Shown: positions 41,832 through 49,267 of the stretch, in pieces
Position numbering within the stretch: position 1 is the stretch's first letter
Layout: every line of letters starts with the position of its first letter
Origin: Phycisphaerales bacterium
Lineage (GTDB): Bacteria > Planctomycetota > Phycisphaerae > Phycisphaerales > UBA1924
Direction: 5' to 3'
Length of the DNA: 63,592 nt
NCBI GenBank assembly: GCA_016741915.1
Contig: JACVCS010000011.1
Coordinates: 1 to 63,592, forward strand
Position numbers and translations under genes: made by a program
The notes under the pieces: model-generated
Seen by the model: only the letters and a program-made list of their open reading frames with translations
Database searches by the model: none
What the model was told of the DNA's origin: nothing

Positions 41832-43040
41832 TCACACAGAAAAGAGCCCGCCTTGCATCTGAAAAGCCGCAGTGATGGCCCGTTTGTGCGCGCTGGAAAC
41901 CCCCAGTGCTTTGAGATCGGCTTGAGCGATCCACGTTCGACCAACCAGTTTCCGGTTGCACGGCGCAAGCTGTGCATGGACGACCTTGAAGCGCACGGTG
42001 CGGTGGGTGGTCTGGTGTGTGAACTCAAGGATGGGTGAGGCGAAATCGGTTGGGCTGAGGGTGCCGCCGCGGATTTGGATGAAGGTCTGGAGTCGGTCCA
42101 ACGCGGGCCAGTCGTCGTTGGATTCGAGGGTGGGCAACTGAACAAGGCCGGCCCACATGCCGGTTCTCGGGCGCTGCTCGATCAGGAGCCGCCCGTGCTT
42201 ATCGCGGAGGATGATCGAGACGCAGAAAAGCTCGCTGACGGCCGAGCGTTTCTTGGGTCGAGGGATCTGCGCGGTCAGGCCCAGTGCAAAGGCTTTGCAG
42301 GAGTCCTTCAGCGGGCAGCGTTCGCACGCGGGCGAGGCCGGGGGGGGGAGGCAGACCGTTGCGCCGAGCTCCATGAGCGCTTCGTTGGTCACGCCCGGGT
42401 TTCTCGCGGCGCTGGCGAGCTGTGCCGCGACGGTCCAGGACCAGTCGGTGGTGGGCTTGGCGTCGGGTTCGAGGTCCTTGCCGTGGAGGCGGAGGAGGAC
42501 GCGTTTGACGTTGCCGTCGACGATGGGCGCGGATTGGTTGAAGGCGATGGAGGCGATGGCCCCGGCGGTGTAACGCCCGACGCCCGGGAGTTTGAGCAGG
42601 TCGTTCACGGCGCTGGGAACGCGGGCGCTGAAGTCGCGGACGATCATCGAAGCCGCGGCGTGGAGGTTGCGGGCTCGACGGTAATACCCCAGCCCCGACC
42701 ACAAGCCAAATACATCGTCGATGGGTGCAGACGCGAGCGAGCGCACGTCCGGGAAGCGATCGATGAAGCGGTTGTACGCCGGGATGACGCGCGAGACCTG
42801 CGTCTGCTGCAGCATCGTCTCGGCGACGAGGGCGTGGTACGGATCGCGCGGCGTCGTGCGCCAGGGCAGGTCGCGAGCCGCGACCTTGAACCAGGCTTCG
42901 AGTGCCCTTGAGATCACCTGCGGTGACGGGTCGGTTGAAGTGGGGGGGTGATCGGAAAGGGCGGCGGCGGATCGGTGTTCGGCAGAGCGTGCGCGCGCTG
43001 TGGGCGGCTTGGCGCGAGGCCGTGGTTTAGAGGGCGGCAA
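41832..43040 (-). CDS. mutY: A/G-specific adenine glycosylase
   Basis: A 402-residue base-excision repair enzyme that removes A mispaired with 8-oxoG. It has the catalytic Glu in VAETMLQQTQVSRVIPAY, the helix-hairpin-helix LLKLPGVGRYTAGAIASIAF, the catalytic Asp in APIVDGNVKRVLLR, and four iron-sulfur Cys spaced C-x8-C-x2-C-x5-C (the first loop is two residues longer than the usual x6). A NUDIX-like recognition domain follows (about 270-390). The start is TTG 43040, supported by GGAG 7 nt upstream and an overlap of 14 bp with the upstream gene; GTG 42917 is an alternative closer to the conserved core. Confidence 0.93.
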   Translation of the reverse strand: MPPSKPRPRAKPPTARARSAEHRSAAALSDHPPTSTDPSPQVISRALEAWFKVAARDLPWRTTPRDPYHALVAETMLQQTQVSRVIPAYNRFIDRFPDVRSLASAPIDDVFGLWSGLGYYRRARNLHAAASMIVRDFSARVPSAVNDLLKLPGVGRYTAGAIASIAFNQSAPIVDGNVKRVLLRLHGKDLEPDAKPTTDWSWTVAAQLASAARNPGVTNEALMELGATVCLPPPASPACERCPLKDSCKAFALGLTAQIPRPKKRSAVSELFCVSIILRDKHGRLLIEQRPRTGMWAGLVQLPTLESNDDWPALDRLQTFIQIRGGTLSPTDFASPILEFTHQTTHRTVRFKVVHAQLAPCNRKLVGRTWIAQADLKALGVSSAHKRAITAAFQMQGGLFSV

Positions 43041-43338
43041 GGGCCTTCTCCACGCCGGAGCGCACGGCCGACCACTTGGCGGTGGGGGCCTTGCTGATGG
43101 TCAGCCACCCCTCGCGGATCATCACGCCCACCACGCCCGGGACCGAGAACATCGCCTCCGCGGCGGCATCGCCCCGTGCTTGACCCGCGTCGCGGTACGA
43201 GCGTGCACCACCTTCGGGCACGCCCGGCCCTTCGGGTGATGCGGACTGAATCGGTAGCGCCGGCAGGGGCGCATCCAGCACGCAGCGCAGGGCGTGCGGG
43301 TTGGGGGTGGACTCAAAGCTGACGACCTTGAAGGGCAT
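43027..43338 (-). CDS. Nfu/NifU N-terminal-domain protein
   Basis: A 103-residue protein with the Nfu_N signature VVSFESTPNPHALRCVLDAPL, then AAAEAMFSVPGVVGVMIREGWLTISKAP, which ends the domain. The C-terminal NifU-like CxxC domain that carries the iron-sulfur cluster in full-length Nfu is absent, so this is a stand-alone N-domain. An insert of about 20 residues (ASPEGPGVPEGGARSYRD) lies between strands. It is the first gene of the minus-strand group and overlaps mutY, an iron-sulfur enzyme, which is a suggestive pairing. Confidence 0.85.
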   Translation of the reverse strand: MPFKVVSFESTPNPHALRCVLDAPLPALPIQSASPEGPGVPEGGARSYRDAGQARGDAAAEAMFSVPGVVGVMIREGWLTISKAPTAKWSAVRSGVEKALAAL

Positions 43339-43526
43339 TGTGCAGACAGAGCGAAGGAACGGGCGAAAGAAAGCCGATCGTATGCGGAGGAACCGGCGCT
43401 GCTTTGAATCTAAACTCGTGCGTGGGGCGAAGGTGAGCCCGACACACCCCGTGATGACCTGCGTCGACGACGACGCGCCGGCCTGAACCTTGACCCCCTG
43501 CCCCCCTCCCCCCCTCGAAGGACGCG

Positions 43527-44438
43527 ATGATCGACCGCATCCGACAGATCGGCGAACGGCTCGTGGGCTACTCCTGGTGGCAGGTGGGCATCGAGCTGGC
43601 CGTCATCGGGATCGTGGTCTATCTGTTCGTGCGGTTTGTCGCCACGGCCCGGGCACCCCGGTCGGTGAAGCTGGCGTTCTACCTCTTTCTGATCGCGACC
43701 TTGCTGATCCGCGTTCTGGGCGCTCGCGAGAGTTTTCAGCGGGTTGGGTTCTTGTACGACAGTGTGCTGCCGGTTGTGATCCTGGCGCTGCTGGTGATCT
43801 TCCAGCCCGAGCTTCGCCGGGCGATGATGCGGGCGGGTGACTTTTCGTTCCTGCGGCGGCGGATCGAGCCCGAGACCCGCGCGGTCGAAGAGATCGTCAA
43901 GGCGGCGAAGTACCTCTCCCGCGCCAAGTTCGGAGCGATCATTGTCGTCGAACGTGAAACGTCCCTCCGCAACATGCTCGAAGGCGGAACGGTCCTCAAC
44001 GCGGAGGTCAGCGCGCCGCTCTTGCAGACCATCTTCTTCCCCGGCTCGGCCTTGCACGACCTGGCGGTGGTGATCAAGGGTGATCGCATCCTCGCGGCGG
44101 GGGTTCAGCTCCCCCTGGCGGAGGCGACCGAGATGGAGGACGCGTCGCTTGGCTCGCGGCATAGAGCCGCGGTGGGCGTATCGGCGGAGAGCGACGCGGT
44201 GGTCGTGGTCGTTTCAGAAGAGACCGGGCTGATCTCCCTCGCGGAGCGGGGCGAGCTGACACGCGGGCTGAACGAGGACGAACTGCGGTCGCTGCTGATC
44301 CTGAAGTACAACCGTGGGTTGGTGACGGAGCTGACCACGGGCGAGGCGGTGCCCGAGTCCTCGCCTCGCGAATCGAACCCCGCGCTGGGCGAGACAACCT
44401 TCGGCGATGAGCCGGTCCTGGAGGGGCAGCGGCGCTGA
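43527..44438 (+). CDS. cdaA: Diadenylate cyclase, CdaA type, with altered DGA motif
   Basis: A 303-residue inner-membrane enzyme that would make cyclic di-AMP from two ATP. Three N-terminal helices (IELAVIGIVVYLFVRFV, LAFYLFLIATLLIRVL, VLPVVILALLVIFQPELR) precede a DAC domain (about 110-265): AIIVVERETSL, FFPGSALHDLAVVIKGDRI, RHRAAVGVSAESDAVVVVVSEETG. The catalytic DGA motif reads D-L-A (Asp near residue 178), with Leu in place of Gly, while RHR (near 211) is intact. Activity is therefore uncertain. An AAGGA site precedes the ATG. The YbbR-like gene follows by 16 bp, the usual cdaA-cdaR order. Confidence 0.9.
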   Translation: MIDRIRQIGERLVGYSWWQVGIELAVIGIVVYLFVRFVATARAPRSVKLAFYLFLIATLLIRVLGARESFQRVGFLYDSVLPVVILALLVIFQPELRRAMMRAGDFSFLRRRIEPETRAVEEIVKAAKYLSRAKFGAIIVVERETSLRNMLEGGTVLNAEVSAPLLQTIFFPGSALHDLAVVIKGDRILAAGVQLPLAEATEMEDASLGSRHRAAVGVSAESDAVVVVVSEETGLISLAERGELTRGLNEDELRSLLILKYNRGLVTELTTGEAVPESSPRESNPALGETTFGDEPVLEGQRR

Positions 44439-44454
44439 AACGCCCGCTTGAAGC

Positions 44455-45498
44455 ATGATCGCGAAGATCTCCCAAGCTGTGCTGGTGGCGATCCTGACCG
44501 TGCTCGTCTGGGCATGGGCGGAGGGTGAGGGGTTGACCGTCGCGCCGGCCTCGCCCCGCGTGGTCTTCAAGTCGCCGCCGGGGTCGGACCTTTTCGCACG
44601 GTCGGTGGATCAGGGCTTCACCGGCGCGGTCTCGGTGAACCTCCGCGGTTCGACGGCGGCGGTTGGACAGGTGCAGCGGGCCCTGGCGACGCCGCTGGCG
44701 CTCACGCCCGGCATCACCGGATTCCCGTCAACCCCCGGGACACACACGATCGAGCTCCGCGAGATCATCAGGCACCTGCCCGAGATTCGCGGCTCGGGGG
44801 TGAGCGTGCTTTCCGCTGAACCGGCGACGGTGCAGGTGACGGTGGAGAAGCTGGTGACGCGTCAGGCGGCGGTGCGTCTACGCGTGGTGGGGGGGAGCGC
44901 TTCGGAGATGCCCGTGATGGCCCCCGCGATCGTTGCGGTGCGCATCCCCGAGGCGAACGCGGATCAGGTCCCCAGCGACGCGGAGGTTGAAGCGACGGTG
45001 GATGTCTCCTCCGCGAGCGTTACGGGCTCGTCGAGCTATGAAGCCACGGTGCCCGTGCGGCTCTCGGCCGTCATGCGCAACGCGGGGGCGCTGGAACCTT
45101 CGCCCTCGACGGTGAAGGTCTCGGTGAAGCTCGGCAAGCCGGCGGAGACGATCACGCTTCCCTCGGTGGAGGTGCGGACGGTCTGGGATCCGAGCGTTGA
45201 TCGTGAAGAGGCCAAGCGTTGGCGTGTTGAGGTGATCGACGCGTACGTGCGGAACGTCCGTCTGACCGGACCGGCGGGGAGTACCGCGGCGCTCCGCGAC
45301 GGCAAGGTGCAGCCGCTGGCGATCGTGCTGCTGGATAGCGACGACCTGAAGGAGGGCGAGGTTTCGCGTGTGCCGGTGATGACGGCCCGCGTGCCGGGGG
45401 TTTACGGCGACGGACCCATCGACGCGGTTCGGGTGAAGATCAGCAAGGTCACGGACGACGAGTCGAAGCCGACGGGATCGAATGGCAAGAAGCCTTGA
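44455..45498 (+). CDS. YbbR/CdaR-like membrane-anchored protein
   Basis: A 347-residue protein. An N-terminal helix (KISQAVLVAILTVLVWAWAEGE) anchors it. The rest is beta-rich repeats: VSVNLRGSTAAVGQVQRALATPL, IELREIIRHLPEIRGSGVSVLSAEPATVQVTVEKLVTRQAAVRL, and a later copy ending VTARVPGVYGDGPIDAVRVKI. The 'psxVxVxlek...vpV' pattern is that of YbbR domains, and in Firmicutes such proteins (CdaR) regulate the adjacent diadenylate cyclase. Sequence identity is not checked; synteny and the repeat pattern support the call. Confidence 0.72.
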   Translation: MIAKISQAVLVAILTVLVWAWAEGEGLTVAPASPRVVFKSPPGSDLFARSVDQGFTGAVSVNLRGSTAAVGQVQRALATPLALTPGITGFPSTPGTHTIELREIIRHLPEIRGSGVSVLSAEPATVQVTVEKLVTRQAAVRLRVVGGSASEMPVMAPAIVAVRIPEANADQVPSDAEVEATVDVSSASVTGSSSYEATVPVRLSAVMRNAGALEPSPSTVKVSVKLGKPAETITLPSVEVRTVWDPSVDREEAKRWRVEVIDAYVRNVRLTGPAGSTAALRDGKVQPLAIVLLDSDDLKEGEVSRVPVMTARVPGVYGDGPIDAVRVKISKVTDDESKPTGSNGKKP

Positions 45499-45556
45499 GC
45501 GGCTGGCGAAGTTGCACCCGTGCGTGCGTGGGTCTTTGCCTCGACCGCCTGTGTGA

Positions 45557-47041
45557 TCAGAACTTGAAGTTCGCGAACGAGTTGCTCGTGGTGATGGTCG
45601 TGGCGGCGGCGGAGACGTCGAGGATCTGCCCGAACGCGTTGTTCCCCGCGACCACGTAGTCATTCGCACCCTGACCGGCGGCGTAGTTGCGAACGACGAT
45701 GCAGCCGCCGGGGACGCTGATGCCGCCGCCCCCGTTGCTGCTGACCGAGTTGCCCTCGATGCGGTTGTCGGCGCCGGTGCAGAAGATGCCCACCCCGGTG
45801 TTTGACCGCGCGGTGGAGTTCAGCACTGTGGCGCCGTTGGAAACGCGGATGCCGTCGGAGCCGTTGAGATAGACCGAGCAGTTGCTGACGATGGAACCGT
45901 TGGTGGCGAGGATGCCGAAGCCGCTGTTCGTCGAAGCGGAACAGCCGGTGATCGTCGAACCCGAACCGACCGAGAAGCCGTTGCCGGTGGAGTTCGACGC
46001 GGTACAGCCAGCAAAGGTCGAGCGGGTGCTGCTGAGGAATCCGCCGCCACCACCGGATGCGGAGCACGAGGTGAAGGAGCAGCCGTTGCCGGCGGAGAAA
46101 CCGACGGAGCCGCTGCCGCCGACGGCCGTGCAGTTGGTGATGGCGCAGTTGTCCCCGAGCACAAGGCCCGAACCGCTGGTGCCGAAGTTGTCGGCTGTGC
46201 AGTTCGTAATAGTGCAAGCGTTCCCGGAAACGATCTCGGTGCCGAAGTTGCCGCGGACGACGCAGGAAGCGACGGCGCTGCTCGGGCCGACGGTGATCCC
46301 GAAAGCCCCGTTCGCGGTGCTCAGGCAGTTGCGCACGTTCGCGGCGTTTCCGGCAGCGAGGCCCGTGTTCGCGTTCGCGTCGGCGGTGCAGTCAAGGAAC
46401 GTGCAGTTCGAGGCGCTCGTGGCGTTGAAGCCCAGGCTGTTGTTGTTCTGGGCGACGCAGTTCTGCACGAACGAGCGGTTGGTGAGCTGGAACCCGGAGC
46501 CGAGGTTGTTTCGGCTGACGATGTCGTAGAGGCGGACGGTCTCCGCGGCGTTCGTCAGCGAGTTGATGCCGTCGCTGCCGCCGTCGCGGACGGTGCCGTT
46601 GCGGATCGTGACGTTTCCCTTGTTGGTGCCGATGCCGCTGCCCGCGACGAGGATGAGCGGCTGGGTGTTGCCCGATGTGCCCTTGATGATGAACCCGTTG
46701 AGATCAACGGTCACGTCGTTGGCGGCGATGCGGATGCCGCTGGTGTTTGTCACGGCGCTGACGTCGATGTTGCCCGTGAGGTAGTAACTGCCTGGCTGGG
46801 TGATGATGAACTTCGCCGTCGCGTCGCCCGGGGTGTTGGTGGCGTTGATGGCGATGCGTGCCTCGGCTCCCGGCGTGCTGGTCACCGGTCCCGGCGGTGG
46901 AGTCAGAGGCCCGGCAAGGGTTGGACTCACCACGGCACCGATCAGCGCCAACACCGTCGCGGCGGGCGACACTCCCCGCACCCAGCGGCGGCGTGTACAA
47001 CGAAGGTTCGAAATCTGATTCTGAAGATTGATCTCGGTCAT
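45557..47041 (-). CDS. Secreted parallel beta-helix repeat protein
   Basis: A 494-residue protein with a signal peptide ([25 protein letters not shown]). After a short Pro-rich stretch, [18 protein letters not shown] starts a right-handed beta helix of about 22-residue rungs: [41 protein letters not shown], and so on to [17 protein letters not shown]. Rungs end in N/G ladders and are rich in Cys, Asn and Ser. No catalytic triad of a pectin lyase is visible. It would be a surface or periplasmic protein. It does not carry the EGDYN tail of the 49-63 kb proteins. Confidence 0.88.
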   Translation of the reverse strand: MTEINLQNQISNLRCTRRRWVRGVSPAATVLALIGAVVSPTLAGPLTPPPGPVTSTPGAEARIAINATNTPGDATAKFIITQPGSYYLTGNIDVSAVTNTSGIRIAANDVTVDLNGFIIKGTSGNTQPLILVAGSGIGTNKGNVTIRNGTVRDGGSDGINSLTNAAETVRLYDIVSRNNLGSGFQLTNRSFVQNCVAQNNNSLGFNATSASNCTFLDCTADANANTGLAAGNAANVRNCLSTANGAFGITVGPSSAVASCVVRGNFGTEIVSGNACTITNCTADNFGTSGSGLVLGDNCAITNCTAVGGSGSVGFSAGNGCSFTSCSASGGGGGFLSSTRSTFAGCTASNSTGNGFSVGSGSTITGCSASTNSGFGILATNGSIVSNCSVYLNGSDGIRVSNGATVLNSTARSNTGVGIFCTGADNRIEGNSVSSNGGGGISVPGGCIVVRNYAAGQGANDYVVAGNNAFGQILDVSAAATTITTSNSFANFKF

Positions 47042-47372
47042 GGTTCCTCACTCTTCGCTTCGTCGTGATCGGTCACCGCGAGATTCCACTACTCGCCCGG
47101 CAACAGCCCAGGGCACTACACCACCGGAGCTTCGACGCGCTCTCCTCAGCCACTCCATGCGTCGAATCGCACTCCGCTGGCTGAGGAAACTGATGTGGCC
47201 AAACGCTGACATCTCGTTGGAGGACCAATCTTGCGGATTTTGTTTGGTATCGCAGTTCGCTTCCCGGACTCGAAAGCCCGACCCGCCTCGCCTAGCCTTG
47301 GACCCTTCCCCCGGCGGCGCACCGCCCACGGGGCTGTGCTTTGTCTGTCTCCCATACGAGGACCGACCTGTT
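47042..47372. other. 331-bp divergent intergenic region
   Basis: This separates the beta-helix gene from atpA and must hold both promoters. GAGGA lies 10 nt before the atpA ATG. I see no clear -10/-35 pair, riboswitch or repeat; the two open frames crossing it are upstream extensions and shadows. Confidence 0.5.
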
Positions 47373-48941
47373 ATGAAGATCCGCACCGACGAAATCGCCT
47401 CCGTCATTAAGCAGGAAATCGAGCAGTACTCCGCGGCCCTTGAGGTCTCCGAAGTCGGCCGCGTCGTCGAAGTCGGCGACGGTATCGCCCGGATCTACGG
47501 CCTCTCGAACGCCATGGCCGGTGAACTCCTCGAGTTCCAGTCCAGCAAGGGCTCGGTCATGGGCCAGGTCTTCAACCTCGAACTCGACACCGTCGGCGCC
47601 GTGATCTACGGCGATTACCTCGCCGTGAAGGAAGGCGACCTCGTCAAGGGTACCGGGCGTCTGATGGACGTCCCCGTCGGGCCCGAACTGCTCGGTCGCG
47701 TGGTCAACCCCCTCGGTCAGCCCCTCGACGACGGCCCGGCGCTCACCAGCGCCGAGCGCCGCAAGGTGGACATCATCGCCCCGGGCATCGCCGAGCGCAA
47801 GCCCGTGCACGAACCGCTGCAGACCGGCATCAAGGCCGTCGACGCCATGATCCCCATCGGCAAGGGCCAGCGCGAGCTGATCATCGGCGACCGCAAGACC
47901 GGCAAAACCGCCGTGGCGATCGACACGATCATCAACCAGAAGCAGTACTGGGGCACCACCGAAGCGGTGGTGTGTATTTACGTGGCGGTGGGTCAGAAGG
48001 AATCGACGGTCGCCGCGACGGTCGAGACGCTGAAGAAGGCCGGCGCGATGGACTACACCATCATCGTCAACGCCGCCGCGTCTGACCCCGCTCCGATGCA
48101 GTACGTCGCGCCGTACTCGGGCACCGCGATGGCCGAGTACTTCATGTGGACGGGCAAGAACCCGGGGATGAAGCTCCCCAACGGGATGCCGATGCCCAAG
48201 CACGCCCTGTGCATCTACGACGACCTTTCGAAGCAGGCGGTTGCGTACCGCCAGATGTCGCTGCTGCTGCGTCGCCCGCCGGGCCGTGAGGCGTACCCGG
48301 GCGACGTCTTCTATCTCCACTCCCGCCTGCTGGAGCGTGCCGTCAAGCTGTCGGACGACAACGGCGCGGGGTCGATCACCTCGCTGCCGATCATCGAAAC
48401 GCAGGAAGGCGACGTCTCGGCGTATATCCCCACGAACGTCATCTCGATCACCGACGGCCAGATCTATCTCGAGCCCGAACTCTTCTTCGCGGGTGTTCGC
48501 CCGGCCATCAACGCCGGTATCTCGGTCAGCCGCGTCGGTGGCTCGGCCCAGATCAAGGCCATGAAGCAGATCGCCGGCTCGCTGCGTCTGGACCTTGCAA
48601 GCTTCCGCGAACTGGAAGCCTTCGCGCAGCTCGGTACGGAACTGGACAAGGCCACGCAGCGTCAGCTCGACCGCGGCGCCCGCATGGTCGAGCTGCTCAA
48701 ACAGCCGCAGTACCAGCCCATGAACGTCATCGAGCAGGTCATCTCGATCTTCGCCGGCAGCAAGGGCCTGATGGACGACGTCCCGGTCAGCCGCATCCGC
48801 GAGTTCGAGATCAAGCTGCACGAGTACATGAACGGCGTGGCGAAGCCCGTCCGCGACGAGCTGGCGGAAAAGAAGGACATCAAGGCCGTGGAGCAGAAGC
48901 TCGAGGCGGCGATCCGGACGTTTAAGACGACGTTCAAGTAA
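47373..48941 (+). CDS. atpA: F1 ATP synthase alpha subunit, stand-alone
   Basis: A 522-residue protein. It has the alpha N-domain ([28 protein letters not shown]), the nucleotide site [18 protein letters not shown] (near 171-188), the segment [21 protein letters not shown], the ATP-synthase signature region [17 protein letters not shown] and the C-terminal helical domain [19 protein letters not shown]. The length is normal. In most bacteria atpA sits between atpH and atpG; here no other F1Fo gene is next to it, and it is bounded by a divergent gene and a terminator. Confidence 0.97.
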   Translation: MKIRTDEIASVIKQEIEQYSAALEVSEVGRVVEVGDGIARIYGLSNAMAGELLEFQSSKGSVMGQVFNLELDTVGAVIYGDYLAVKEGDLVKGTGRLMDVPVGPELLGRVVNPLGQPLDDGPALTSAERRKVDIIAPGIAERKPVHEPLQTGIKAVDAMIPIGKGQRELIIGDRKTGKTAVAIDTIINQKQYWGTTEAVVCIYVAVGQKESTVAATVETLKKAGAMDYTIIVNAAASDPAPMQYVAPYSGTAMAEYFMWTGKNPGMKLPNGMPMPKHALCIYDDLSKQAVAYRQMSLLLRRPPGREAYPGDVFYLHSRLLERAVKLSDDNGAGSITSLPIIETQEGDVSAYIPTNVISITDGQIYLEPELFFAGVRPAINAGISVSRVGGSAQIKAMKQIAGSLRLDLASFRELEAFAQLGTELDKATQRQLDRGARMVELLKQPQYQPMNVIEQVISIFAGSKGLMDDVPVSRIREFEIKLHEYMNGVAKPVRDELAEKKDIKAVEQKLEAAIRTFKTTFK

Positions 48942-48961
48942 GGTGAAGATGGGTCGTCAAG

Positions 48962-48982
48962 GCCTTCACGGATTGTGAAGGC
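48962..48982 (+). terminator. First hairpin after atpA
   Basis: An 8-bp stem (GCCTTCAC with GTGAAGGC) around a 5-nt loop, 20 bp after the stop; no T-tract. Confidence 0.45.
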
Positions 48983-49028
48983 TTCTGGGTAACAACATAC
49001 TGTTTGTGATAGGACAGCAAACCCACCA

Positions 49029-49057
49029 AGCCCCCGAGTTTTCGGGGGCTTTTTGTT
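49029..49057 (+). terminator. Rho-independent terminator of atpA
   Basis: A perfect 9-bp stem (AGCCCCCGA with TCGGGGGCT) around GTTT, followed by TTTTGTTT. Confidence 0.92.
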
Positions 49058-49267
49058 TGCGTTTGTATCGTGATACGTGTACATTCTGAGCCGATCGGGA
49101 AACGAACCGATTGGGGCGGGGTGTACCACAGAACTTGGTACCTCAGTGCGTCCCGAGCGGTGAGCCAGGGCTCCGCGATTGTATGGTCATCAACGTTCGG
49201 AAACGAAACAAAGGCAAGCAAAGTCGAAGCGGGAGAAGTGTTCCCGCCGAAAGTCGAGGGGATTCAT

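Noticed and set aside
42340..42348. Frameshift at a G9 run in mutY
   Set aside because: The frame stays open and all motifs on both sides are in the same frame, so there is no break.
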